Shown piece after piece: positions 9,270 to 19,249 of a DNA stretch of 64,000 nt. A model generated the notes under the pieces. The model did no database searches. It worked only from the letters and a program-made list of their open reading frames with translations, and was not told where the DNA came from. Origin of the DNA: Colwellia sp. Arc7-D (GTDB taxonomy: Bacteria; Pseudomonadota; Gammaproteobacteria; Enterobacterales; Alteromonadaceae); contig NZ_CP028924.1 of the NCBI RefSeq assembly GCF_003061515.1, positions 4,241,443 through 4,305,442 of the forward strand, given 5' to 3'. Numbering within the stretch: position 1 is the first letter of the stretch; every line of letters starts with the position of its first letter. Made by a program: the position numbers and the translations under genes.

Positions 9270-9308
9270 GTGGAATACAGTGCAAATAAACCCAAGACTG
9301 CATTCCAC
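9270..9308 (-). other. Intergenic stem-loop between the PEP-CTERM gene and the SdrD gene
   Basis: GTGGAATACAGT (9270-9281) and ACTGCATTCCAC (9297-9308) pair over 12 positions with one G-T wobble around a 15-base loop. No T-run follows on the minus strand, so it is not a classical terminator. It could be a processing or stability element in a shared transcript. Confidence 0.5.
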
Positions 9309-9317
9309 TATTATAAT

Positions 9318-10016
9318 TTACTTAGTTTTTTTGCGGCGAGAAAAACCCGCTAGGCCAAGAATGCCCGAGCCAAGTAACCACATGCTTGTTGGTTCAGGAA
9401 CTGCTACACGAAGTCCGTTATCAGATAGTGCGCTGGTACTTGAAAAATTACTCATCCAGTCCCCAGAAAAACCTGATTTTGCAAGGATAATAGCACCAAT
9501 GCTATTAATGCCACCAAAGAAGTCTGCAGCGTCACCGCCTGTTATTTCAAATAGGAAGTATAATGTTCCTGAGTTTTCAAAGCCGAATTGAGAAAGAACG
9601 CCAGTTAATAAGGTAGTATTAGTAGGTGAACGCATGTAGCCATCTGGTAAGGCTATACCTTTGCCTGAGCCGTCTTTGCCGGTAAGCCAACCACCTATTG
9701 ATATACTGCCACTTTCAAAGTCACCATTATTATCAATTTTAGCCTCTAGTACGTAATCTTTACCATCGCCGTCAAGTTGGTACGTAAGGCCATTATAATG
9801 AAGTTCACTTGCATAACCTTTGGCAGTAAATTCATCAGTTTCTTCAAAGTATGTGGTTTCAAGCGATAAAGCTGATATATCTGGGCTATCTTGTAAATCA
9901 AAACCAGCCAAGCTAGCTTGGCTCGACATACTCATACCTATAAGCATTGCACCTAAAACGACACGGCTCCATATACTGCTTTTTACTTTTTGAACAATGT
10001 TTTTATTGTTATACAT
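9318..10016 (-). CDS. PEP-CTERM sorting-domain secreted protein
   Basis: This 232-residue protein has an N-terminal signal peptide (cleavage near SSQA-SLA, about residue 34) and a complete C-terminal PEP-CTERM signal. VPEP is at 206-209, followed by a short hydrophobic helix and a final RRKK cluster. In the exosortase (EpsH/XrtA) system this tail is recognised and processed at the inner membrane during export to the cell surface, usually alongside exopolysaccharide production. No exosortase gene is in the window, so one is expected elsewhere. The mature part is beta-rich and shares an LTG..S.FG....F.F.ITGG pattern with the N-terminus of the giant protein downstream. A separate terminator between the two genes was not seen. 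Confidence 0.9.
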   Translation of the reverse strand: MYNNKNIVQKVKSSIWSRVVLGAMLIGMSMSSQASLAGFDLQDSPDISALSLETTYFEETDEFTAKGYASELHYNGLTYQLDGDGKDYVLEAKIDNNGDFESGSISIGGWLTGKDGSGKGIALPDGYMRSPTNTTLLTGVLSQFGFENSGTLYFLFEITGGDAADFFGGINSIGAIILAKSGFSGDWMSNFSSTSALSDNGLRVAVPEPTSMWLLGSGILGLAGFSRRKKTK

Positions 10017-11112
10017 TATCAGTTACCTTATTTAAAAAATTTAACAAATATCGAAATCTAAAAATCATTAATTACTCAAGTTATCCTTAAGTATTAACTA
10101 ATTAATTCCTCAAAAAGCTTTTAATTCACTAAAGTCTGATAATGCACAAAGCATACCAATTGTATTATTTAAATTTAAACGTTTAATATCAACAAATTAA
10201 CTTTATGTGTAATTTTTTTTATACATATATCACTTAAATGTGTAAAATTTTTCGACAGTCTCCCTTGAAAATTAATAGTACTTTATAACCATGACATTAG
10301 AGCTGACAATTTATATTAAAACCTTTTTTTTCATTCAGTTAAGTTATGTTTTGGACAGCTATAACTGATATTAAGATCAGTAATAGTGATAACTTTTGAT
10401 AACGTATCCTTACATTAAGATTTTAGTGTAATTGATCCGCTATATTCTTTGATGAAATATCAATTCTAAGTGTGTTGTGTCATATTTTTTTACAACTTAT
10501 TTTATGCTTCTATAATATTTAAACGAAGTTTATGAAAAGTAAATACAGTAACAAAAAAGCAGTCCTATATTGGCTGCTTCTATATGTTTATTTTAGTAGA
10601 AATTATGGCGCCATTAAACACCAAAAATTTCAACTAAGAATCTATTAAAGTTTCTGTTGTGGTATATAAATAATATTGGAAATGTAAAGCAACTACTTTC
10701 AGCCATTTTTTACAAATAAAGTTAGATAAAAGCTAATATGATAACGCGGGAAAATGATAACAAAAAATAGCTTTAATTTGCGGAGCTTTTGGTAATACCA
10801 ACCCTCACTATTATTGAATAAAAGGGTGAATTATAAAAAGTATATGTTGTTAAACGAAGTTAACTGTAGGTTTTACTGCTTTTTTGAAAGCTTTTTGTTT
10901 TGCTATGCACTATTCAAACAAGCTTGAGCGTTATCGATGCCATGTGATATTTTAAATACCACTTATTATATAAATCAACATAAAATATTAATCATCGAGC
11001 GCTTTGACGCGAATATATAATTTGCATAACGCTAACATATATTCGCCGAAGGCTTCCTCCTCAATCAATAAACCGTCAAAAATTTTTCGCTATCGCTTGT
11101 TTTTCCATATGA
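10017..11112. other. 1.1-kb AT-rich intergenic region
   Basis: I see no coding frame I can support. The part next to 10016 should hold the PEP-CTERM gene promoter, though no convincing -35/-10 or -24/-12 pair stood out. A terminator for leftward transcription lies at 10553-10580, leaving about 530 untranslated bases after the 2346-residue gene. That stretch could be a long 3' UTR or could hide a small RNA. Confidence 0.5.
10553..10580 (-). terminator. Rho-independent terminator for the DUF11 operon
   Basis: On the minus strand AAGCAGCC, a six-base loop and GG-A-CTGCTT form an eight-base stem with one bulge, followed directly by a T-run. It lies about 530 bases beyond the stop codon at 11113. 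Confidence 0.6.
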
Positions 11113-14100
11113 TTAATTGTCTACCCCTACCTTATAGACCACTGTTCCTTCAGTATCTGGGTCGAGTTTTCCTGTCATTGTCCACGCTACTGAGCCAGAG
11201 CCATTGACAGCTGGCGCTTTTGTAACTGCACAATTACTAATAGATGTAGGTAGCGGAGTAATACAAGACGCGGACAAAAAGTGTGTAAACACGGGTGTTG
11301 AATCATAGACCACTATATTATCAAGCGGCTCCCGACTGGTATTGCGATAAATAATTGTATATACCAAGGTTTCGCCAGGTAAAGCACTCGTCTTATCAAC
11401 CGACTTAACAATAATTAAACCCGCCTCTGACGCTAAACCTACCGTGGTTAGATCTGAGCGCACACTGGTATTATTAGCGATATCTGCACCAGTAAATGCC
11501 ATGTCAGATTTAACTTCAATAAGATATTGCGCATTAGGGTCTGCCATAGCGGGTATTAATACTTTAGCGATGGTGCAAATTTGTTTATTTGTATCAGGAT
11601 CAACTTGAATACTGCCATTAATCACCGGATCAGATGCTGCCAACTGACCATCACAGTCTTCATCTAAATATAGAATCGCCGACCAACCACTCATATCAGG
11701 TGTAGCTACCGGATTTATAATACTAAAACTAACATCACCAGGAGCCTCACTGGTAAAAGTATGAGGAAAAACAACAAAGCTTCCGGCAATGCCACTACGC
11801 TTATGATCTGGCGCAAAGGCTGGAGTTGCTATATCGCCAAAGGCAAGGTCGGTATAGGTCGTGCCTGCTAGTGCAGTGAAGCTAATTACATCGCGATCAG
11901 TATCAACTGTTGCGCCACTGTTTCCAACGGATTCTGTAACCGATATATAGCCACTGGGTGTCTGTGCCTGAATACTGATATTACTGTAGGTCGATGGCAC
12001 CCATAACTCAAATCCTCCACTCGCATCGGTCAGTACGCTTTCCAATACGGTAGTACCGTCGAGAAGCTCAATGGGCACACTAGCACTTGCCTGCTCATCA
12101 CCATCCAAAATACCGTTATATGCAGTACCTGCGCCCGCCCCGTTATCGACAAAAACATTACCTCGCACAATACTTCCATTGTAGTCACCAAAATTTTGAT
12201 TTGGAATGGTAACACCGGCAACGGTAACCTCACGTGTATTAGTGGTAGTTGAAACAGTACCGCTAGGGTCTGACTCAGCAACCGGGCAGGTGGCTGGTGT
12301 CGGTACAGCCTCGCCATCAGCAGATATGATTTGGTAATCGCCATTTGCCACCGATGTAAATTCATAATAGCCTTCATTATTCGTCATGACCGAAATACAG
12401 GTATTATCGACTAAGTTGAACAACACAAGGGTACTATCTGCAGTTCCAATCTCGTCAGTGTTGAACTGACCATTATGATTTGCATCGCTATACAAGTAAC
12501 CACTGACTATCACGCCTATAGTAGCAGGAACGAAGGTAACGCCATTGTTATTAAGTCCGGCGGAAGAAGTTCTACCAGCAGCAGCATCATCATCGCCGAT
12601 TATAGTGGGTAAAAAAGCTGAACAGCGGCCACTGGCATCATCACTGGTGGTCATTTCCCAACAAGCACTGGTATTGCCATCAAGAGAATCACGGGTCAAG
12701 CTTAAAGACTGTCCCTTGCCTACGCCATCCAATTCTGCTTGAGTAACTGTGTTCCACGCGTTTAACGAAGCCGGTGGAGGGGTATTTAAATCATTTCCGG
12801 CTCCCCAGGCAATATAATCAATTAGGCCTAATGAAGAGTTAATTAACCACAACTCATCACCATCACGGTTTAAGTTATCATTAACATCCATCCAATCTTG
12901 AAACCCAGCTGCGGGTGCCTGAGTATCACCTGAATTAGGCCCTAACCAAATAACCGCATACTCACCATTAGCCAATGACGCGCCGCTTGGAAATATATAA
13001 CTGGGATTATTTGCATCTCCGGTTAAAGAGTCGCCTCCATCGATATCATCAACATAAATGTTGCCGTCTACCAATTGCCAACCCGCCAATGAAATAGGGC
13101 CGCCGGATACATTGCTGATTTCAATAAACTGATCGTTACCATTTTTTGTGCGGGTTAACACCTCATTGATGATCACCTGACCTGCCAGAACGCCATATTG
13201 AATATCTGGCAATAATCCAAAATCAATATTGCTGATATCAGCTCCCGTTACAGTAATAGTGTTAAGGCCATTGGATGGCGTTCGAAATGCCCAAGCATTT
13301 GGAGCATTGGCAGTGACATCAGAAGAAAAATTATTGTCATCTACTACCAGTTGATAGCTACCATCAGGCACTCCATCGAAGCTATAAGCGCCGGTACTTG
13401 GGTCTACACTGGCTATTTCAACTGCATAATATGGGTCGAGATCAGAAACCAGTTTGACATAGGTGTTCTGATTGACCGCCCCCTCAGCATCGTGACTGCC
13501 GTTGTCGTTAGCATCGTAGTATACAAAGCCGCTGAGCTGGTTTAGTGTTCCCGCTGGGAATACTTCATACAACGATTTGGCAATATCACTGGTGGCATCA
13601 GGATCACCCTGATCAGAACCCAAAATCAAACCCACATTACTATATTGCCCTGATGCATCTACCTGAGCGGTTATCACTAGAGTGGCTGTTTCACCGTTAA
13701 GTAATGAGAAGCTATCCCAAATTCCGGTGGTGGAATTGAATAAACCCGATGATGGCGTACCACTGATGTTTGACAAATCGCTCGGCATGATATCTTGCAC
13801 CACAATGTTTGTCGCCGAATCAGGGCCATTATTAACTATTTCCAAGGTGAAGGTGACCGTATCACCGATGGTGACTGAGGGATCATCAATTTGCTTGGTT
13901 AAAAACAAGTCGGCATTACCGCCACTCAGCACAGTTACAGCGTCATAGTTATTATTGGGGTTGGCATCAGATTGATCGCTAGCACTAATTTCAGCGTTAT
14001 TACGCAAGGTACCTGTTTGACTAACATTTGCCTTAACTGTCATGGTTTGCGTAACACCTATTGCGACGGTACCAACTGTCCAGTCAATGGTGCCTGCACT

Positions 14101-17100
14101 GGCATTGTAAATGAAGCTACCACTAGTAACGCTAATATCAGTAGCCGGCACAGTCACTGATAACCCTGGTGTCATAGTATCTAGCAATTGTACACCTGTG
14201 GCTGTATCAGGACCGTTGTTTGTCACTTCAATGGTAAACTCCGCGGTATCACCCGGATAGACCACACGATCATTGACAAAAGTCTTTGTCACGTTCAAAT
14301 CAGCTTCGATAACATCCACCGTAGCCGAATCACTATTATTAGCTGTTATCGCATCGTGCAGATCTGAAGCGGTAACCGAGGCGTTATTAACCAACGTTGC
14401 ATTACTATCAACGCGGGCTACAATCACCACCTCTTGTTTATTACCTGCACCAACCGCTATAGCAGGGATATTCCAAGTAATAACACTACCACTAGCATCT
14501 AATGTTGCTGTGCCAACGGAAGTGGTGATATCTGTACCTGCATCGACAATAGTCAAACCATTAGGCAACACATCTGTCACTACCACATTGGTTGCGACCT
14601 GCGAACCAAGGCCGTCAACCGAACCGTTGTTTTCCAGTGTTATAGTAAACTCTACTGATTGACCGACTGTCAGAGGCGCACTGTTTGGAGCAACTGGAGC
14701 GGCACTCACAACTTTAGTCAATTGTAAATCCGCGTCAGGTACATCAATCACTGCCGATTTTGGACTTTCAGGCGTGGGGTCTACTTCATTAAATGCAGTA
14801 ATCTCAGCCGTATTAGTAATTTGCTCTGGATTGTCCACCTTTGCAGTAATTATTAAGTTTGCAGAACTGCCAAACGGTAAATCACCAATAGCCCAAACGC
14901 CACCGTTATAACTTCCCACACTGGCAGTCGCCGTTAACTGCGTAACACCGACGGGTAATGTATCGCTGATCTGTAAGCCAGTAGCATCATCTGGCCCAGT
15001 CGTATTGTCGACAGTGATAGTGTAGGTCACCGTTTCACCGATGGCCGGAGTGGCGTTATCAACCACCTTACTTAAAGCAAGATCCACCTGTGGAGCCGTT
15101 ACTGGCGTTACCAAGGTAAAGCTGTCATTCACAGAGTTATTATCTACTCTTTCATTCACTTCTGAATTGGTATATTTCACTGCCACCTGATTTGTCAGAT
15201 CTCCAGTATCGGCAGGGGCAATAGCATTGATCACAATAGGCGGTAAGCTACTACCGTTTGCGAAAGTTTCGTCAGCTGAAGGTCGGTAATCACATGTAAC
15301 CGTAACAGGTACTCCTGCGGTGAGACAGCTCCAAGCTGCATCGGTATTGGTCAAATCGACAAATGTTACTTCTTCGGGCAAGGTATCAACGACTTGTAAA
15401 TCAGTTTGCAATGTACCTGCCAATCGAATCGACAAGTCAGAAGAGCCGTTATTAACTACGTCAATGACGTAAGAAAAACTGTCATTTCTGTCCAATTCTG
15501 AGACCGAAATTGGTGATGGCACTGTGGCATCTTTTGTGGCTATTTTGCTAACCCCAACATCAGCTTCAGGGCTACCTACCGAAGCGGTATCAAGGTTGTC
15601 AAACAGGTCAGGATCCACGACTTGAGGTACACCATAGCTACCGAACTCAAAAATGGTGGCGACATTCTCAACAAGACCGTCGTCTACTGTACCACCGAGT
15701 AGAAATGTAGCACGTTGATAAGTGGCATCAATAGTAAGCGCTACCGTTTCACCCACATCTAACTGGGTAATATCCCACTGCAATACATTATTAGTTTGGG
15801 TTAATGCGACACTACCACCATTAGGCGTTGTGATGCCATTATCGGGACTGCTGACACCATCAAATCCACTTTGTACTGAGGCTACATAAAGTGGAACCGG
15901 ATCGGTTACACGTATGTCAGTTGCTGTGCTTGGACCATTATTGGTCAAGAGCAATGTAAACACGATGGCTTCATTATCAACCGGATTAGCATTATTAATT
16001 AACTTATTGATTTCCAATGCAGTAACTGCAGCTACTGTGCGGGTTGCTGAATCACTATTGTTGGTGGAGTTAGTATCAAACGACTCTGGAGCATCCACTG
16101 AAGCAGTGTTGACGTAATCTCCACCCTCTGTACTCGTGACGACCAATTCAATGATATCTGCCGTTCCACCTGGGGCTAGCCCACCAGGTAGAGTACAAAT
16201 AACGGTTCGAGTCGATATATCATAGCCACAAGACCAACCTATACCACTAGCACTGACATATTCAGCCCCAACGGGAAGCACATCAGTCATAATTATTTCT
16301 GTCGAAGCTTCAGCGCCATTGACGTTATCTACATTCATAAAATAACTATAATCTTCACCAGCGAGCACTTCCGGTTTTGGACCGATAAACTTATTGATGG
16401 CTAAATCAACTCTGGCTTTTACGCCGGTACTTTCAGTCGCACTATTATTGGCAGGGTCTACTTCGGTGGCGTCAGAACTGACTGAGGCCGTATTATTTAC
16501 TGTGGTTGCAAACACCGGAGCGGTAACCGCTAAATTAATTGTCGACGTACCAACTGGCAATGAGGTTACGGTACAACTGACCACCCCTGAATTATTATTG
16601 CAACTCCAGCCGCTGCCGCTAGCTGAAACAAAGGTTGTATTGGTGGCAGTAAGATCATCGATAACCACAACATTTGGGGCTGTGTCCGGACCAGCATTAA
16701 CAACAGTTAGGGTATAATTGATCGTTTCACCCGTGCCAACAGGGTCAGCATTATCTGTTTTAGTAATCTGTAGGTCAGATAAAAAAACCGGATGAATTAT
16801 TGCGCCTTTCGCATAGTAACTTGTGCGACCACACACATCAGAAACGACACCGCGAATCGTACATGGCATGTCAACATTCGTTTCAGGTGCAGTAAACGTA
16901 GTAGTGGCACCGTTAGGATTAGAAAAAGTGCCTCCACAAGTACTTTTCCATTGGTAAGTGTAAAGGCCACTTCCTTCAGTGACCGTAACTCCAAGCGATA
17001 TAGCGTCACCTTCATCTATGTCGCTTGGCAGTTCAGCAGTAATCATTTCGATATTAGGTCGTTTCTCAACACCTGCATGCAACAATGAGCTGAAGTACAC

Positions 17101-18153
17101 TCTTTGCGCGTTGACATCATCCGCTGTCCCTTTGGCATGACTGTGGCCGCCTTCATACATCACCATACCTGCATTGGAATCACCAAATGCTCTTCCCCAA
17201 GCAAGCTTTACTGCTTTGCCTGGGCTATTAGCGGGCACATCGGGGTGATCGGGGTCCCAAACCCCAATATTGGTTGTACTACGCCAGCCGCTTCCAGGCA
17301 CTGGTAGGTAAATTTGTTCAGAGCCGTTTTCCGTAGCCAGATCTATTTTCCCCATATATTGAGCCATTGGGCTATTCGGTATGGCTTGGCTATAAGGGAG
17401 TGTTCCTGCTTCGTGATCGCCAAAAATAATCAAGCCATCATTACTCAAAAAATGAAAGTTCTCGGTTGGATCAACTGGATTTTCTAGACTCTCAAGAACA
17501 CTTACAGCATGACAAGCTGCCCACAGATGGCCGCCATTTTCGATAAACGGCAGCAAGTTTTGATGCGTCGCCCAGGCAGGATCAGCATGAGGCATGGCAT
17601 AGAAATCATCACAGCTATTTAAATCAGAAGGTAAGCCCATGCGATAAGAGCTAGATGGAATTTCAGCGCTCTCATAATAAGGTACTACCAGTGATCCCCT
17701 GTCTAAATCGAGTACTGCATTGGGAAAAGATGTAATGCTGGATATAATAGGCGCTGTAAAACTGCTACTAGTCGGTGAACTAATCACCACACCTTTAGCC
17801 TGCCAGGTTGATAATATGGCGCTAGCCTCAGCAACAAAGTCCGCAGCTATGATAAATGAGCCACCCCGATAGTTGACACCATCAACGGTAAAATCAATGC
17901 CATCTTGAGCTTTAGTAGGGCTAATAGACCAATCGACCGGAATTTGCTGATTTACCGCTAACTCATAAATCAATCCATAGGGTTTCAAACCATTAGCTGC
18001 AGTTTGAGGAAGCACTCCCATGTTAATAATCACTGAGCCCGGAGGAAAAACTTTATCGGCTGCCAATACTTTAGGCAAGTATACTGAAAGTAAGACAAAT
18101 AACGAAAAAGTCAGTAGCCTAATCAAATTAAGTGGGTTTGTTACGCCATTCAT
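11113..18153 (-). CDS. Giant secreted protein: amidotransferase-like domain, eight DUF11 repeats, lamin-tail and SdrD modules
   Basis: The protein has 2346 residues; AGGA precedes the ATG. After a signal peptide (1-31) comes a domain (about 35-365) with FIENGGHLWAACHAV (Cys214 in a nucleophile-elbow-like position) and YEGGHSH (His337/His339). This recalls class I glutamine-amidotransferase or ThuA-like folds. An Ig/PKD-like domain follows (367-455). Eight DUF11 repeats, most starting (V/A)DL.(I/L/V).K, run from 459 to about 1530. Then come an SdrD-like module (~1537), a lamin-tail domain containing VIINEVL (~1659), two further SdrD-like modules (~1880 and ~1993), and a terminal DUF11-like module (2240-2346) shared with its operon partners. 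Its start lies eight bases after the OmpA gene. No anchor is visible. Confidence 0.85.
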   Translation of the reverse strand: MNGVTNPLNLIRLLTFSLFVLLSVYLPKVLAADKVFPPGSVIINMGVLPQTAANGLKPYGLIYELAVNQQIPVDWSISPTKAQDGIDFTVDGVNYRGGSFIIAADFVAEASAILSTWQAKGVVISSPTSSSFTAPIISSITSFPNAVLDLDRGSLVVPYYESAEIPSSSYRMGLPSDLNSCDDFYAMPHADPAWATHQNLLPFIENGGHLWAACHAVSVLESLENPVDPTENFHFLSNDGLIIFGDHEAGTLPYSQAIPNSPMAQYMGKIDLATENGSEQIYLPVPGSGWRSTTNIGVWDPDHPDVPANSPGKAVKLAWGRAFGDSNAGMVMYEGGHSHAKGTADDVNAQRVYFSSLLHAGVEKRPNIEMITAELPSDIDEGDAISLGVTVTEGSGLYTYQWKSTCGGTFSNPNGATTTFTAPETNVDMPCTIRGVVSDVCGRTSYYAKGAIIHPVFLSDLQITKTDNADPVGTGETINYTLTVVNAGPDTAPNVVVIDDLTATNTTFVSASGSGWSCNNNSGVVSCTVTSLPVGTSTINLAVTAPVFATTVNNTASVSSDATEVDPANNSATESTGVKARVDLAINKFIGPKPEVLAGEDYSYFMNVDNVNGAEASTEIIMTDVLPVGAEYVSASGIGWSCGYDISTRTVICTLPGGLAPGGTADIIELVVTSTEGGDYVNTASVDAPESFDTNSTNNSDSATRTVAAVTALEINKLINNANPVDNEAIVFTLLLTNNGPSTATDIRVTDPVPLYVASVQSGFDGVSSPDNGITTPNGGSVALTQTNNVLQWDITQLDVGETVALTIDATYQRATFLLGGTVDDGLVENVATIFEFGSYGVPQVVDPDLFDNLDTASVGSPEADVGVSKIATKDATVPSPISVSELDRNDSFSYVIDVVNNGSSDLSIRLAGTLQTDLQVVDTLPEEVTFVDLTNTDAAWSCLTAGVPVTVTCDYRPSADETFANGSSLPPIVINAIAPADTGDLTNQVAVKYTNSEVNERVDNNSVNDSFTLVTPVTAPQVDLALSKVVDNATPAIGETVTYTITVDNTTGPDDATGLQISDTLPVGVTQLTATASVGSYNGGVWAIGDLPFGSSANLIITAKVDNPEQITNTAEITAFNEVDPTPESPKSAVIDVPDADLQLTKVVSAAPVAPNSAPLTVGQSVEFTITLENNGSVDGLGSQVATNVVVTDVLPNGLTIVDAGTDITTSVGTATLDASGSVITWNIPAIAVGAGNKQEVVIVARVDSNATLVNNASVTASDLHDAITANNSDSATVDVIEADLNVTKTFVNDRVVYPGDTAEFTIEVTNNGPDTATGVQLLDTMTPGLSVTVPATDISVTSGSFIYNASAGTIDWTVGTVAIGVTQTMTVKANVSQTGTLRNNAEISASDQSDANPNNNYDAVTVLSGGNADLFLTKQIDDPSVTIGDTVTFTLEIVNNGPDSATNIVVQDIMPSDLSNISGTPSSGLFNSTTGIWDSFSLLNGETATLVITAQVDASGQYSNVGLILGSDQGDPDATSDIAKSLYEVFPAGTLNQLSGFVYYDANDNGSHDAEGAVNQNTYVKLVSDLDPYYAVEIASVDPSTGAYSFDGVPDGSYQLVVDDNNFSSDVTANAPNAWAFRTPSNGLNTITVTGADISNIDFGLLPDIQYGVLAGQVIINEVLTRTKNGNDQFIEISNVSGGPISLAGWQLVDGNIYVDDIDGGDSLTGDANNPSYIFPSGASLANGEYAVIWLGPNSGDTQAPAAGFQDWMDVNDNLNRDGDELWLINSSLGLIDYIAWGAGNDLNTPPPASLNAWNTVTQAELDGVGKGQSLSLTRDSLDGNTSACWEMTTSDDASGRCSAFLPTIIGDDDAAAGRTSSAGLNNNGVTFVPATIGVIVSGYLYSDANHNGQFNTDEIGTADSTLVLFNLVDNTCISVMTNNEGYYEFTSVANGDYQIISADGEAVPTPATCPVAESDPSGTVSTTTNTREVTVAGVTIPNQNFGDYNGSIVRGNVFVDNGAGAGTAYNGILDGDEQASASVPIELLDGTTVLESVLTDASGGFELWVPSTYSNISIQAQTPSGYISVTESVGNSGATVDTDRDVISFTALAGTTYTDLAFGDIATPAFAPDHKRSGIAGSFVVFPHTFTSEAPGDVSFSIINPVATPDMSGWSAILYLDEDCDGQLAASDPVINGSIQVDPDTNKQICTIAKVLIPAMADPNAQYLIEVKSDMAFTGADIANNTSVRSDLTTVGLASEAGLIIVKSVDKTSALPGETLVYTIIYRNTSREPLDNIVVYDSTPVFTHFLSASCITPLPTSISNCAVTKAPAVNGSGSVAWTMTGKLDPDTEGTVVYKVGVDN

Positions 18154-18161
18154 AGTGCATC

Positions 18162-19229
18162 CTACTCGTTGTTTTTTAACTTGGTTGACGGCTCTACTTT
18201 CAAATCAACCGATGAGATTTCGCTACGCTTTGATTGTTTTGGTAAAAGTATCAACTCCACTCTACGGTTACGTGCTAAGTCTTCAAGGCTGTTTCCTTTT
18301 TGAACAGGGAACAAACTACCTACGGCTTTGATATTAATTCGCTGCCTTTCGACACCAAATTCGGTTAACACCTTGGCGACACTTTCTGCTCGACGCTGAG
18401 AAAGCCGAAGATTATGACGATCTGCCCCTCTAAAATCGGCATGACCTATTAAAAGAATATTGTGGTTTGGATATAGAAGCAAGCTTTCTGCCATTCTTCT
18501 AACAATGCTTTTAGAAACATCATCAATACGGTGTTCATCAAGCGAAAAATGAACAAACTTAGGCATGTTAGGTGTTGCAATAATATCGGCTTGAACACAT
18601 TGAGATTGGCTATCAAGTAACGTGCGAGCATATCGTTCGGCTTGTTGTTCCGCAGCTAAAGCGTGTCGCCAGCCCTGTTCGAAATATTCATGTCCGACCC
18701 AAACCAATTGGACCTCTAAACGCGCTAAATCGCAAGAGACACATTGATTGTCTTTTCGGTCTTGCCATTGATCCACTAACTGCCAAAGATCTTTCCTTAC
18801 CTTTTGGCTAGCATTTAAAATAGGTGTTTCGTAATGACGATTTTTTGTACCTTGCTCAAGCCCTTGGATAATTTTCTCAGCTTCCTGTCTTGCTTCGATT
18901 GCGACGCCCGTCCTGTCATTATCAGTATATTCAGTGTAGGCCATATCAAGCCAAGCATTGGCTTTACAAAGTTGATAGTTATTGATTGTGGTACTTCCAA
19001 TCCTTAGTCTGTGCAAACGCTCTTGTAAAGCGTGCAAGTTTTCTAGACTGTTCTGATAGGCACTGTCAGTAATCGTTACGCCTTTTTCAAATGCGATGCT
19101 TGCTGATTCATCAACCAATCTAGTAGTGTTAGAGCAACTGCTAAGCATAGACACAGCTACTGTGGCTATAAGTATCAATGCCCGTTGCTGCTGAGTTTTC
19201 TGCCAAATAAGGTAAAGTCTAGTCATCAT
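18162..19229 (-). CDS. OmpA-family outer-membrane lipoprotein
   Basis: ATG 19229 has GGAG six bases upstream and is preferred over ATG 19247, giving 355 residues. The N-terminus is a signal peptide ending in the lipobox LSSC, so the protein is probably lipidated. The middle part (about 50-220) is helical and charged. The C-terminal 120 residues form an OmpA/MotB peptidoglycan-binding domain, with ILLIGHADFRGADRHNLRLS, then RAESVAK, INIKAVG and ARNRRVEL. Such proteins tie the outer membrane to peptidoglycan. It sits between the barrel gene (20 bases) and the giant gene (8 bases), which implies a structural role in the same assembly. Confidence 0.9.
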   Translation of the reverse strand: MMTRLYLIWQKTQQQRALILIATVAVSMLSSCSNTTRLVDESASIAFEKGVTITDSAYQNSLENLHALQERLHRLRIGSTTINNYQLCKANAWLDMAYTEYTDNDRTGVAIEARQEAEKIIQGLEQGTKNRHYETPILNASQKVRKDLWQLVDQWQDRKDNQCVSCDLARLEVQLVWVGHEYFEQGWRHALAAEQQAERYARTLLDSQSQCVQADIIATPNMPKFVHFSLDEHRIDDVSKSIVRRMAESLLLYPNHNILLIGHADFRGADRHNLRLSQRRAESVAKVLTEFGVERQRINIKAVGSLFPVQKGNSLEDLARNRRVELILLPKQSKRSEISSVDLKVEPSTKLKNNE

Positions 19230-19249
19230 ATATTTCTCCTTGCCCATGT

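Noticed and set aside
11004..11207. 67-codon plus-strand frame at the end of the 2346-residue gene
   Set aside because: It overlaps the real gene antisense and has no coding features.
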